Of a stretch of DNA of 64,000 bases, positions 49,561-61,808 are shown one piece after another. A model generated the notes under the pieces. The model did not search any database, was not told the DNA's origin, and was given only the letters and a program-made list of their open reading frames with translations. How positions within the stretch are numbered: the stretch's first letter is position 1; every line of letters starts with the position of its first letter. A program made the translations under genes and the position numbers. Source of the stretch: Siphonodentalium dalli (Eukaryota; Mollusca; Scaphopoda; Gadilida; Siphonodentaliidae); assembly GCA_032622095.1 (NCBI GenBank), contig CP136067.1, positions 92,804,707 to 92,868,706 of the forward strand, in the 5' to 3' direction.

Positions 49561-49802
49561 ATTCAGAATCTACCTTCCTTGCTGTCTGGGTAGATGGAAA
49601 CGATGAAGCTCTGGAGGGTAGCTGGGTCATCTGGGATAGGAGTAACCTCCCTTGGACATCGTGGGAAACAGGACAACCAAACAACTCCGGGGGAAATGAG
49701 GACTGTATGTGTTTCATACGACGGGTTTCTTCCTTCTACATGAACGACGGTGGATGTCAATATGAACTACCATACATGTGTGAGCTTCATTTTGGAGCAT
49801 GA
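49561..49802 (+). CDS. Lectin copy 2, exon 4 (C-terminal half of the lectin domain)
   Basis: The acceptor is ATTTCTTTCAG. The exon completes codon 192 and runs to TGA at 49800-49802. It encodes residues 193-271: AVWVDG, EGSWVIWD, LPWTSW, a QPN ligand triplet (230-232), Cys240 and Cys242, MNDGGC (Cys257) and YMCE (Cys265). Cys165-Cys265 and one of Cys240/242 with Cys257 would be the standard pairs. QPN is neither the mannose-type EPN nor the galactose-type QPD, and MND replaces WND, so sugar specificity cannot be read off. The body is well aligned with exon 4 of copy 1 except in the ligand loop. Confidence 0.9.
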
Positions 49803-49830
49803 GTGTGGAATCAATGTAGAACATATGTAA

Positions 49831-49836
49831 AATAAA
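49831..49836 (+). terminator. Poly(A) signal of lectin copy 2
   Basis: AATAAA lies 29 bases after the stop codon, within a segment conserved with copy 1. Confidence 0.7.
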
Positions 49837-50191
49837 AATGGAACAGGAAAAACAAGCGTTCGTGATCACTATTATTATGGGTGGTTAACATGGTTTATAC
49901 GAAATGCTCATTGACGAGTAGTTCCTTTAGGACATGTTCAGATAATAATTCCCTCAAACTGGTCGTTGAACGTTCCCCACTAATTAATACGAGTCAGTCT
50001 ACACATATGTCTTGCTATGTAATTAATATTTATATAACACCCCTGCAGCTAAATACTAGACTATTTCATCCTGCACTTTATAACTGTTTCATATTATTTC
50101 TCATTTTGAATGTGATGTTTGAATGCAATGCATGCAAATTCATTTCCCAGTCCTTCTACCGCGCACTGAGAGCAGTAAGGCCTGACTGAAT

Positions 50192-50378
50192 TCCAAGAGG
50201 GTCGTTCTACGTATACCCGAACGACCACTGATGTCAATGAGAAAGAACATACACCGTGAGCCGAACGTTGAATCATGCGAAAATACATGCTCATCGTAAG
50301 GGACGTTATGTGTGAGTGTACTGCTATTCATTTGAAACATGAGTATGGATCCAATGTTAAACATATTTAAAATAACAG
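50192..50378 (+). pseudogene. Relic lectin terminal exon, locus 2
   Basis: TTCTAC..CCGAACGACCACTGATGTCAA corresponds to the FYMNDGGCQ region of exon 4. Further on, TTATGTGTGAGTG and GAAACATGAGTATGG correspond to YMCE and the stop context, followed by AACATATTTAAAATAA like the 3' untranslated region. Stops and an insertion of about 65 bases separate these parts. It corresponds to 6826-7002 and is clearly not coding. Confidence 0.55.
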
Positions 50379-53300
50379 TTTCGTCGGTAACAGGCATGGT
50401 TGTACTGATTGTTCTTAAACTTTGCTCGCCATGCACCAACAGAGCAAATATTGTGGCAACCATGTTATATTTCCAAACAAACTCCCTCAATCTTTCCACG
50501 GGAATTTCGTTAGTTGTCATGAGATGAGAAATTCGGCTACTATAGTATTAAATTATATATGTCATTGGTGAAGACATACTGCCACATAATAAGGGATTTA
50601 TAGTTTAAGGTAGGTTACTGTTTGTTTTTATGTTAACCAATATAGGTAAATTGGTGTCTGGTCAGGAGACTTATCTGCCAGTGTCAGCGAATACCCTTTA
50701 AACATATAGCTTTCCGGAATGGCAAGTCAGAATGGAGCACTAGCAGTATGTTTGTCAGCTTAATTAGGTGTTGTTTTAGAATAATAGCTTACAAACTATC
50801 CGTCATATAGTTTCCCCACATAGTGATGTACTTAAATGTATGGGTGACATTGAGGAAGGGGAATGTCTGCTAAGCATATTAAAGAAGTGGCTAAATATAA
50901 TATTGACCACGGTAACATTTTATCGCAGACAAATTGCTCCTCGTTCTCATGAGATCAATTTTGAAGTGGAAGCTGGATCCCGGAGCGGGCAAACAAATGT
51001 TATAACAAAACAAAGATTTGTTTCGTACCTTGGCTATCTGATTTTGTGACGTCACCAAGTGTTTACATAATAGGAGGCGCGAAGTATTTAAGATGGGAGC
51101 ACTTTTGTCGCACAGTAGAACGGTGGGCTTACATAATTGATATCGTAATCAGAAGTTAAAAGGCCAACCAAAATCGCTCGTTGTGCAACCTCTCGTGACA
51201 TTAACAACCGCCCTCATCGCCACGACGTTCTCAACATTCTCCTATTTATATAAACGTCATCAAGTCATTATTTGTTTTCGATTAATTAACGCCCATCAGG
51301 CGATTAATTAACGCCCATCGGGTGTATACTGGTGGCCAAATATTAGAAACATGTGGGCCGATGCGCCGATGGGACTTTTATAAATAGAATTTTTTTTTTT
51401 CCGGTTTATTTAAAAGTCGAACTGCGCGATCAGGAGGCCGGTCACCGGTAAATGGTGTAGTTGGGAATTTCAATTTCGTTTATTGTCCTTTACGTTATTA
51501 TGTCAATAATGTTGATTTTTGGTTTGTGACAAGCTATGTCAATTACCAATAAAAGAAATTTAAAACATAATTTGTAAGTCTTATATTTCAACTTTTATCG
51601 ATATGTTTCGTTCTGCAGCCCACCGATGGTTGTGGTCGGAGACAGCCGAGTCGGCCGCCGGTTCGTTAATTAGGTGCTGGTTGTTATTTTAACGGAATTC
51701 TGATTTGGCCATTCGCGAAACCAATATATTTTATATTCTATAATTAAAATCATGGGTATATAATATATGATCTTGTTTATGGATATTGTAGGAAGTCTAA
51801 TCTGTCCGTGCCAAATTGAGCTTAGCGATGGGATTTCTCCCATGACAACACATTTCGGGTTTTCGTGGGGTGTGTATCCGCTGGATGTCTTATAGTTGCA
51901 CTATGCAACAATTATGACCGCGTTAATGCTTTCGATGTTTAGGTATGAACAATCGCTGGACCATGGATTCTTGGCGGCAACACAATACCTCCGATTTTGT
52001 ATCTGCATTTATAAGCTTTCTCGTGTGGTGACTGAGAAAGCCGTAGTTGTTTGTAATAATTCGAAGGATTAGTCGTTTTAACGGAATTCTGAGGCGGTGA
52101 ATTCATCTAACCAATATATTTGATATTATAATTTATATTTATGGCTAATATGATCTTGAGGGCGTTACCATTTCTGATGATGGTTTTCTTGTAAGGGTAT
52201 GTAGGCCTATAATGAACTTCTAACGGGTCTACTCACTCGATAATTAATAAAATTATTGGACCCTCTACGTCAGATGCCGACTTTTGTGGGTACCTGTCAG
52301 TTTGAACAGAGTATCTAGGAATAATTAATATTTGTTTAATAAACTAAAATAACTTGACCCACATATCTACTATATAACCGTACTTGATGCTATATAGCCG
52401 TACTTTATGCTATATAGCCATACTTGATTAAGTAGTATTTTCGTATCGATGAGAGATGCCTCATCGTGACAGCCACAACACGATCTATAAATGTATCTCA
52501 AAGCTTTAGTTTCCAACTGATACATGACAGTTAATACTGCGCGTACTGTTTAAACTTCTGTGCGAAAGGAAATAACATAATATTTAATATGGAATTAATT
52601 GTTATCACATTAAGGCAATACGTACAGTACCTACATGCATTGGATAATCCATATACATGTATATCCTACTGTTTTCTTGAATCTAATGAAAACACAATAA
52701 TGATAAAATCAGATACATTCACAGATCCACTCGAATTCGGCCAATTTGACATGATGACGTTGTTCGTCAACTTTCATTGAAATCGACAGGATGACATTTT
52801 ATGAATGAATGAACATTATCAAATGGACAGGCTTCTCCGTCTCCGTCTAGCCTGTAAATCTCAAGCGGAGAGCTCCCCCGGCGCGCCAAGTAATAGTATG
52901 GTAAGTTTCAGCTCCACTGTTGACAACATATAAAAATTATAGGGACTGAAAAGGGGGAAACGGGCAACACCATATGGTATTCCCCTTGCTGATTTCCACC
53001 AAACTTACAAAATCATCTCATTACGATGATAGTGCCCACGACATAGGCCGCATGGATATGGAGCAAACCCAACTGATTGTACTTTCACCGAGGAATGTAT
53101 CTATAAGAACACATGTTCTTATAGTCGGATTCCTTATGTCATTTTGCATTTTTGGGTTGTTAAAAGCGATCTGAAAACGGATTATGTATGCCTAGTATGT
53201 GTGTTTTCGGGAATGACTTGTTTCCATTCTTGAATTTTGGCGGGTCGGCCTAAATCGGGGTCAACATCATTTAGAGAGCGTTTCGTATTTACAGAAAACG

Positions 53301-54060
53301 GTATATGGTGCCATCTGGCGTATGGTGATCGGTACGATGTGAAACTTCTCCAAACAACTAGATCTGACCATTACATGTATTTTTGAAAATTTTGATGTGA
53401 TCGGTTCATTCTTGTTGGCTACAGTTGTGATCAAAATTTAACACTGAGCCCTATGGAGATTCTAGTACTTTGGATAGATGGTGCCATTTCGCGTATGATG
53501 ATATGCGCGTACTGATATTCCTAAAAAATACTAAGTATGAAACACAGACGTAGTTTTAAAAGGAATGGATGTGATCAGATGATTCTTGCTGGCTACAGTT
53601 GCGATCAAAATTTAACACTTAACCCTATGGAGAATTTCGTGTTATGCTCAAACGTTGATTGTAATATCACTTATTGGCAATCGTGCGCAAATATATGAAG
53701 TTTAACACTCGTGTTTGACCCACTAACTATCCGGGATTTAATAGTTGCAACATGTGATATAGTTATGCCTCAAGATACAGTAATTGGCAAAAGTAAGTGT
53801 CGAATGGTTTTGTAGTTTCGATAATACGCAGTCTGTTCCATCAAATGAAAATATTCAAATATTCACAACAAGACTGTTCACGATGTGATTACATATTATA
53901 TCATTGTTTTATTTGATACTTGTCTGTATTGTTGTCCACCGACTAGTTTTAAAACCACATCGTTGATCATAACGGGATGTAGTATCACAAATACACAGGT
54001 ATAGATGGTATAGTAGTTCGCCTTCATTAACTCAATCGTTGTCATAGGAGTCTATCCCTA
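50379..54060. other. Right end of the duplicated block, then non-coding sequence
   Basis: Homology with locus 1 ends at about 50810. Beyond it there are small repeats: a 22-bp direct pair at 51279-51322 (CGATTAATTAACGCCCATC core); a diverged duplication sharing TTTTAACGGAATTCTGA at about 51689 and 52077; a 20-bp tandem repeat at 52370-52430; and a 175-bp tandem pair at about 53300-53650 (GGCTACAGTTGYGATCAAAA at 53417 and 53592). No gene is seen. Confidence 0.55.
52370..52430. repeat. 20-bp tandem repeat
   Basis: Three units of CTATATARCCGTACTTGATG (with small variations) follow one another. Confidence 0.85.
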
Positions 54061-54345
54061 TCATGCGCTGAAAGAATCTGTTTTCACAGGATTTGTGCTA
54101 CTGATAAACGGACATTTCGGTGCAGCTGAGATCTTTACTATAGCGGTATAGGCTTTGCTTTCGCGCTTCCTACGCCAGTTACATTTGACCAAATTCAGTG
54201 CAGCGACTGAAACCCAACATTCACCATCAATATTCTGACCACAGTTAATCTCCACGCTTCGTGTATAGCTGTGAAAATCAAGTAAATTCGAATTTCCACT
54301 AGAGTAGAGCTTAATGAGTAAAATAGGTATCAACCATAGATGCAT
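54061..54345 (-). CDS. Possible small secreted cysteine-containing protein
   Basis: A 94-codon minus-strand ORF starts at an ATG with A at -3. Residues 1-17 look like a signal peptide (MHLWLIPILLIKLYSSG). The rest has four cysteines, a basic stretch (NWRRKRESK) and no recognised domain. A short out-of-frame upstream ATG is present. It may be a single-exon gene, the first exon of a spliced gene, or a chance ORF; there is no homologue in the window to test conservation. Confidence 0.3.
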   Translation of the reverse strand: MHLWLIPILLIKLYSSGNSNLLDFHSYTRSVEINCGQNIDGECWVSVAALNLVKCNWRRKRESKAYTAIVKISAAPKCPFISSTNPVKTDSFSA

Positions 54346-55609
54346 TTTCCTGCATTCCGAGTAGGTGCTTAGTAACCACTACTAATGAGCTATCGGGTCC
54401 GGTGGCAAAGTCTCCCGATCTTATAATGATCAGTGGCCTATGCAGAACATGGCTGCATATATAGTTTTAGACATGCATGTGCCCAACTTTGAACAAAGCC
54501 AGCACCATGTGATTAGACACTGACTAAATTAAGGCAATACCAATAAATGATTAGTACACAATTGTGGTATTTGATTAGCAACCGTTGCTAACCTTAAATA
54601 AGATATCTGGTTCACTTTGACGACCAGGTATATCTCAAATTTCACATTTGGGTATTAACTGTATCGGAAAAGCAAACGTTGAATTACGACCCTATAAGCT
54701 ATAATTGCAATTTCCAGTGAATTCCTGGTAATTTCCTAGACTAAGTTTCTCGATCTTATAATGATCAATGGCCCATGGGGCACAAACATGTACAGTTTCA
54801 TATCTGTGTCACCATTTGAACATAACCAATACCATCTGATTATAGACACTATCTCATTTACGGGAAAATACCGTGGCCGGTTCAAAGCCAAGTATATTAT
54901 TGGGGGAGAACGATCCATTAAGCCTAAGTCGATGGTTTGTTCATAACAGATGGAGTCATGATACATTATGAAGGATGATGGAAGGGTCCCCTTAACTATG
55001 TTCTTCGACACAGTATTGTCCCCGCACTGTGTCACTTGTATCTTACTGTGTTGTACTATATAATTTATAAGACCAAGCAAATAATGCACATATATATATC
55101 TTCTTATAAATAAAATATCTCTTAGAAAGTGTCCAGAGATGTCTTGCCTATTTATAGTGACAATTTATTTTTATTCTTGTGGCAAAGTATTTGAGGGAGA
55201 GATTCGTTATGTTGACTAAGATGTTAATTTAGTATGTGAAACATGTATCCCGGGGGAGGTATCGAGTGGACGGAGAAAGTGTTTTCTTTATACTCAGATG
55301 AACATAATTTAAACTCCCAATTTGGATAAACCCGACCAGGAATTATAGAACAACCATCCATATAAGCCCAGCAATATTTAGCAATAAACATGGACATGAT
55401 AACATTGTTTAACATTTTTAAACAATACCACCCTATCCACATCTATTTGGTTAAACATATCATTGGCATAGATGAGTTGTTGTAGTTGTTACGTTGATGC
55501 TGGTCGGGTTTCTCCAAATTTAATACTAAAACAGAATGGTCCATCACAACCCACTGGCGCATAAGCTACGGTGCCTGGTTTAGGACATGAGAATTTGTTC
55601 TTTATTTCA
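54346..55609. other. No gene seen
   Basis: A short repeat pair, CGATCTTATAATGATCARTG, occurs at about 54417 and 54752. The rest is AT-rich non-coding sequence. Confidence 0.45.
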
Positions 55610-56710
55610 CGAAACACTAATTCGTGGCCACGAAATAACTAATTTGGTGGCCACAAAATACTAATTCGTGGCCAAGAAATAACTGATTAACCTTTGCATA
55701 TATATATCCAGATACCGTTACGGTATGATTACACTAACTTGACGATGTTTTAGAAACAATGCGTACGATCGCAGAGAAGCTACTATAAACCCCTTATGAC
55801 GTTGGACCCGGGCTCTATGGGGATATGAACGTCTGATATGAACTAGCCCAGAGAGAACGGGGAAACACGGGTCAGGTGGCTCCAAGCCAAACTGACTATT
55901 CATTAGTTTTTACCACAAGGGATCGAATGGGAATGCCATTTCTCTCGGCATATTGGCCGATTCAAGTCAAATAAGGGGTTTTGTAGGGTGGGTCCAAAAC
56001 AAGCTTATAAATATTCACCCTTTTCAACCATACCCGATCCAAAATGGTCGCCGCTCAGAAGGGGTCAAATGGGGTACACATTATTTCTCGGTCAGTTGAC
56101 CGATATAGATCAAATAAAGAGTGTTGTACCGTGGTTCACAAAGAAAGCTAAATTTGCACACCTTCAGCCCACTCGAGCGAAAATGATAACTGATCATATG
56201 GGTCCATATATAGTACCATGACCCCCCCCCCCCCATTTTAGGTCGAATCCAGTGTGTTGTAGGGCGACCCCCCCGAGACAAACTAAATGTTCACCCGCAT
56301 TCACCACCCCCGATCCAAAATGGCCACCCCCAGATGGGTTCAAATATGACACCTATACAATTTCTCGACCCCTTAACCGTTTGATGTGGTATAATTTGTG
56401 TTGTATGGTGGCCCCAAGATATACTGAATGTCGTGGGTGCCCATGTAACCCACCCCAGGACGGCGGCAATTTTGGATCGGGTTGGTGAAAGGGGTGGTTT
56501 ACTTAATTTGTTTTACGGGCCACCCTACAACACGCTTTATCTCAAATCGCCGTGGCTCATGCCAAGATGGTGGACAACTACAACCAGATCATCTCTATCC
56601 GCTTCCATTACAACAGTGACTGACGATCGTATATGACAATTAATTATTTAGTGGCCATGAATTATTTATTTCGTGACCACGAATTAGTTATTTCGTGGCC
56701 ACGCAATTAA
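55610..56710. mobile_element. Foldback-like element with TTCGTGGCCACGAA ends
   Basis: Clusters of the palindrome TTCGTGGCCACGAA and degenerate versions lie at both ends (55618-55690 and 56645-56705). The interior has inverted and direct copies of a CCCGATCCAAAATGG segment (about 56034, 56310 and inverse near 56470), GGGGTCAAATGGGG-like words and a C13 run (56222-56234). No transposase is present. I interpret it as a composite foldback element; exact ends are uncertain. Confidence 0.45.
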
Positions 56711-58805
56711 AAAATATTTCCATGTCCTAAAAGTTTTGACTGACACATAAATATGACACCCATATTTGTTATCACACAACTCCGTATTATGCGGTACTTC
56801 GTCCTGGCAATAAACATTAATTTTGTCAATTGAACACCATCAATCAATTTTACAACGGCATCCTGAAACTTTAGTCTTGATCAACATTGCATTTGTATAA
56901 TAGTGGACATTATCACTGAAGCACGTGATTGTGATGTATATGATTGATGTGAACCACATTTTTTCAACTACTGTATCTGGTGGCCTGACTATATTGCATG
57001 TATCACATGTAGTTACGATAGATTACATGTGAGAGCCATGCATATATGAGAGCCATTAAGTTCCACCACTGAACATTTGAGTAAATTGTCAAACTCTCTA
57101 TAGGATCCAACGTTAGTTTTGTTCGCAACTGTGGTACTGTACCAGCGGAGACTTATCTGACGACACCATTCTCAAAAATACATTTCAGAGTCATACTTGA
57201 CATATGTGCACAATTTCAACTTGCACAATTCATGAAAAGGCTAATCGTGTTAGTTAATATCTGTATACTCAGGAAACGCTCTTTAAATGTTTTAAACCGT
57301 CCAAACAATTTGTTTCCACTAAAATGTCAGACTGGAACAAGTAGACTCTGAAAGTAGACCGCCATATTCGATACATTTGTTAATTTCAACTCGCACAGTC
57401 CACCAGAAGGTTAGTTATGAGGATTAATATTTGTATAATAAGCAAACGCTCTTTAAATTTTTTAAACAGTTCAAAAACTTTGTTTTCCAATAAAATTTCA
57501 ACTGGACATGGGTAAACTGTGAAAGTAGACATGATATTGATACATAAACCGTTCGCATGTCGTCTTAGACAATCCGAAATGGCGCGACCGTTGTTTTCGA
57601 CCAAAGGAATCTGACTTGTGAAATCAGCGATCGTGGGGTAGCTTTTCTGCGATATCTTTACCAAAAATCCATGTATCGAAGTTTTGTTTATGGCATATGA
57701 TCAAGATATCCTTGTAGATTGTTAATGTTCATCCATATGTGATATAGCTCAATTTAAGAATATACAATACCTTACTATTTGGGAAAGAAAATTGAAAATG
57801 CAGTCATAAATGCAATTGGTCTGATGATTTTTGATAAAATTCCACATTAAGATATGTAATTAAGTAATTTGTGGCAAGATCTCCCCATGTTTTTCGATTT
57901 CCAAGAACAAAGAAAGCCACTTACCGAACTTGCTATGCGCAATAGCATGTTTTTATTACCAGGTGGACGGAAAAAAAATAGAGGGGTACACAAACAAAAG
58001 CCCCACACAAACCTGTTTCCACTAAAATATCAAGCTAGAAACAGGTATATTCTGAAAATTGACACACTGGTGGTATAGAAACGCGCGACCATTTTTTGCG
58101 ACATAAGGAATCCGACTATAATCCTTCGCCACCAATTGGGATCAGCTCATATGTATATGCAGTATTATTAGAAATAACAATCAATAATTTAATCATTAGG
58201 TGTCAATCCACGAATTACTGTAAAACAATTGGCTGACACACACTTTGCCATTTCGGTTATTTCTCGATAACCTAAATTTCTTTATTACATTCCCGCTGCA
58301 AAAATAACAGCAGAGCCGAGTCACCACGCCCATACCGCGTGCCTAAAAATGTACTTGGAAACTGTTCGATAGGTCCGACCATTTAACATGAAATGTCGGT
58401 GCTGCATCATAATTCTTTCGGGCATGACTGTATTGACAATAACCGTACTAGACGCTAATATGCACAAGTAACCAGACAAATCGACAAGATTGAACATTTT
58501 CAAAGACATGAAACACTGAAATTAAAACTAACGAGTGTTTGTGCCACCGCGGTCGAATATCGATCCCACGTGCACCTATAGCTGTCCGTTGCCACGAGAT
58601 ACGCGATCAGTTGCAACAAGCCAAGCAAACATGCTGAATTTCCGACGCGACGTGATCAATCGATAAGCACAAGTTTTGAGTGACAGGTGTCTGTCAACTT
58701 CACCTGTCTTTTTCGTCATGAATGTTGTAGGAAGCAGTTTCGTCCCGCCAAAATGTTAAGGTGAACATACCAGACTGCATTACAGTTACTACAATGATTG
58801 GGGGG
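56711..58805. other. Non-coding sequence with a 170-bp tandem duplication
   Basis: The segment 57216-57385 (with AAACGCTCTTTAAATGTTTT, then TTTCCACTAAAATGTC) is repeated at about 57386-57550, and a third partial copy is at about 58005-58095. No gene is seen. Confidence 0.55.
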
Positions 58806-59254
58806 TTAGGAGTCGATGCTACATTGTATGTTAAGCCACTTTACAGTCCTGACAAAATGAGTTGTTGCATTTAACTTTTGTTGCATATTGCAATAAATAT
58901 TTAATAAGTTCCATATTCACGGAAACGCGTGTTTGGGTAGTATAGAAGTAAATGTCGTTCTCGGGGTTAATGCTTTAAAATTGCCAGCTTGTCGAGCATT
59001 AGCTGTTGTATATTCAAACCAATTATCAAATGATTTCGTAAGGTTTCCTTTTGTCCAATCAAATACAAAAGTGGCCGATTGTAACCGATACACGTCATAA
59101 AAATTTAGAATCTTTTCTTTGCGAAATATTTGCTCTGTGTGGCTTCTATACGTTTTGTTTGCCATGATACGGATGACTTTTTTCTGTTGTTTGAAGAGAG
59201 TATTTCCAGTGTCAGCATGACCCCAAATTGGCGACCCATATATGAGATGACTGG
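58806..59254 (-). pseudogene. LINE ORF2 part 3: C-terminal region
   Basis: After a frameshift near 59255 the sequence continues with IYGSPIWG and KKVIRIMANKTYRSHTE, typical of the region following the RT. A TGA at 58917-58919 interrupts the frame just before an IWN motif; the frame closes at 58806. Confidence 0.75.
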
Positions 59255-60897
59255 ATTAGAGAAAAGTATAAAGTTTTCAAACAGTTTTTGGGAAGTATAC
59301 GTTTAACCTTATTGATGCAGTACATTTCATTGGATATCCGTGTTTTTACCATTGATATGTGATATTTGAAGGTGAGATTTTCATCAATATTAATTCCGAG
59401 TAATTTCATACATTGTTCCGATCTAACGTTTCCAATTCGTGTTAGTTGCTCGTCATTATTAGTTGGATGTAGTAACATGTACTTACTTTTTGTTATATTA
59501 ATAACCAATTTATTGCTACAGCACCAATTGTGAACTTTTTTCAATTCTGAATTAACTTGTTTTTCAATTTGGCGGTTGTCATTTCCAGAAATATTGAGGG
59601 TTGTGTCGTCTGCAAATGAAAGTATGTTTAAACACGTGCTATTGGGCATATCGTTGACGTATATGAGAACAAGTAGCGGTCCTAAAATCGCTCCTTGAGG
59701 CACCCCACAGCTAATATTGAGCATATTTGATTTTTCATATTCGATTTCAACATATTGCTGTCTACCCTCTAAGTAACTCGTGAACCATTTCTTGGTTATG
59801 CCCCCGATACCATAATGGTCAAGCTTTTGTAGGAGTATTTCATGACTTATTGTGTCAAAAGCCTTTGAAAGGTCAATAAATATTGCTAATGTAGAGTCTC
59901 GTGTCTTTTTGTCGTTATTTTCGGCAATATGATGTAATAAATGAAGTAATGGGTGGGTGGTTGAGTGGTTTGCTCTAAATCCAAATTGGTTTTCGTGGAG
60001 GATATCAATTTTTTTTAAGAACGAGTTTAAACGTTTATTCATAAGTTTTTCCATAATTTTGCAGAAAGCGGGAAGAATACTGATTGGTTTATAATTTATT
60101 ATTTTCACGGGCACTATTTTTGTATATTGGTACTACTCTTGAGATTATCAATTTTTTAGGAACGACGCCTTGTTTGAAAGATAATTTTATTATGTACGAA
60201 AGCGCGCTTGCTGTTTCATTTATAGTACTTTTCATAAGCTTCGTTGATATATTAAAAAAGTCTACACAGCTTTTATTGGACATTTTGGTGCATGTGTCTA
60301 CAGTCTCCGACAATGATGTTTCTGAGAGAAAGAAGTTCTTTTGTTTTTTGTCAGACATATAATCAAGAAGTTGTATATCCTGAATTTTCTCTACTTTATT
60401 AGCTGTATTCTGACCTATTGTTGCGAAATATTCGTTAAATGATTGCGCATCTGAAATTGTTCTGTTTAGAAATTTTAGATTTTTTGGAAGACTATGTGAA
60501 CATGTTGATAATTTAAGAGCATCTTTTAATATGGTCCATGTTCGTCTCATGTTATTTTTATTTTCTTTGAGAATTGAGTTATAGTACTGGTTTTTGCTCT
60601 TCCTCAGTTGGTTGAATATTTTACATTATGCTTTATATTTATCTATATTGATTGTCGATGGCTGTGCTATTATTTTAGTGAATAGCTCACTTTTATTCAA
60701 TGATGATTGCAATGTGCCGTTTGTAATCCAAGGTTCTCTTTTGATATATTTTTTCCTTTGTTCGGTGTATCCGAGAGGGAAGGCTTGCTCATATGATGAT
60801 ATATACTGTTCTATAAATTTTGCATACGCTTGTTCTGCTGAATTGTAGCCGAAAACTGAGTCAAACGATAGACTGCCTAGGATTTCTTTAAATGAAT
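59255..60897 (-). pseudogene. LINE ORF2 part 2: linker and reverse transcriptase
   Basis: After a linker with a stop at 60626-60628, the RT begins around VVPIYKN and continues, after a frameshift near 60107, with YKPISILPAFCKIMEKL, NQFGFRANHST, the first catalytic Asp in FIDLSKAFD, GVPQGAILGPLL and the FADD catalytic box. The catalytic aspartates are preserved even though the frame is broken, as expected for a copy that decayed after insertion. Confidence 0.9.
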
Positions 60898-61808
60898 TTA
60901 TATTTTTTCATTAATTATTCGAATGGGTTCTAGGGATTGTTGTGCTGAGTTAATATAATTTTGATGTAATTCATTTTCAATGTAGTACGTTGCAAAATGA
61001 TCAGAGTCATCTGATAATATAATTCCGCAGTCATATTTCCACTTCGTAAGGATATGGTCAATTAATGTTGCTGAGTAGTCCGTGACCCGAGTAGGTTTTG
61101 TAATCACAGGGAGGTAACCCCGCTCAAATATGTTATCTATAAAATCGCCGGTTATCAGAGTTTAGTAGGTTAATGTTGAAGTCCCCAATCAAATATGCTT
61201 TAGTGTGCGATTCATTGAGTTTGACCATTATGTCATCTGTGCGAGTCATGAATTCATCGATATCTGCTCTTGTGGCTGTGTTAGGTCTGTATATTACTCC
61301 TACCACATATGAGTTTTTTGTTAGGATTGATTTCAACAAATAGCGTGTCTGCGACGTGTGGTACAAATATAGATAAGTCGGGTCTATTTCTAAATGTTAT
61401 GCCATTTTTTATAAATAATCCAACCCCACCTCTACCATCGTCGTTATCTGGACGCGTTGCGTATTCGAAAGGTTGATACCCGTGTAATATATATGTTTCC
61501 TTGATCCGGAATATTTCAGATAGGGCTATGACGTCGAAGATATTGTCGTTGTTTTGGATATTACGTAATAAGTCTTTGAATGAATCCCAGTTCGCATTTA
61601 GACTGCGGCAGTTAAGGCCTAATAATGAGGTGCCTTTCTTTTATTGTTTTATATTGGCCCGGAATTGAGTGGGTGCATAATAATCACAAGAGTGATTCGT
61701 GAGCTCGTATGGGTCGATTGTTTCATCACAGTCATCTCTCCCATATCTGTTTGTGAAGTCATATTTTTTACCAGCCTGGAGTTCACCAAGATTTATTTCA
61801 CCGATCAT
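60898..61808 (-). pseudogene. LINE ORF2 part 1: N-terminus and AP endonuclease
   Basis: The first 55 codons (including YDFTNRYGRDDCDETIDPY) end at an in-frame TAA and are followed in the same frame by LGLNCRSLNANWDSF, the usual opening of the endonuclease. Further motifs are GRGGVGLFIKNG, VGVIYRPN, YLIGDFNINLL and SATLIDHILT, plus SDHFATYY, which carries the catalytic-type Asp-His. Frameshifts near 61303 and 61141 separate these parts. Confidence 0.8.

Larger units (their letters stand above)
58806..61808 (-). mobile_element. Decayed LINE (L2/CR1/jockey-type), ORF2 nearly full length
   Basis: The minus strand carries, in order, an ORF2 start (ATG at 61806-61808), an AP-endonuclease domain, a reverse transcriptase and the post-RT C-terminal region, ending in TAA at 58806-58808. 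The frame is broken by stops at 61641-61643, 60626-60628 and 58917-58919 and by frameshifts near 61303, 61141, 60905, 60107 and 59255, so the copy is inactive. No ORF1 was recognised to its 5' side, and no poly(A) or microsatellite tail or target duplication was identified. The sequence pattern belongs to the LINEs that use an AP endonuclease; assignment to one clade would need a phylogeny. Confidence 0.85.

Noticed and set aside
58540-58640. GC-richer patch considered as a tRNA gene
   Set aside because: No consistent box A/box B pair or cloverleaf could be drawn.
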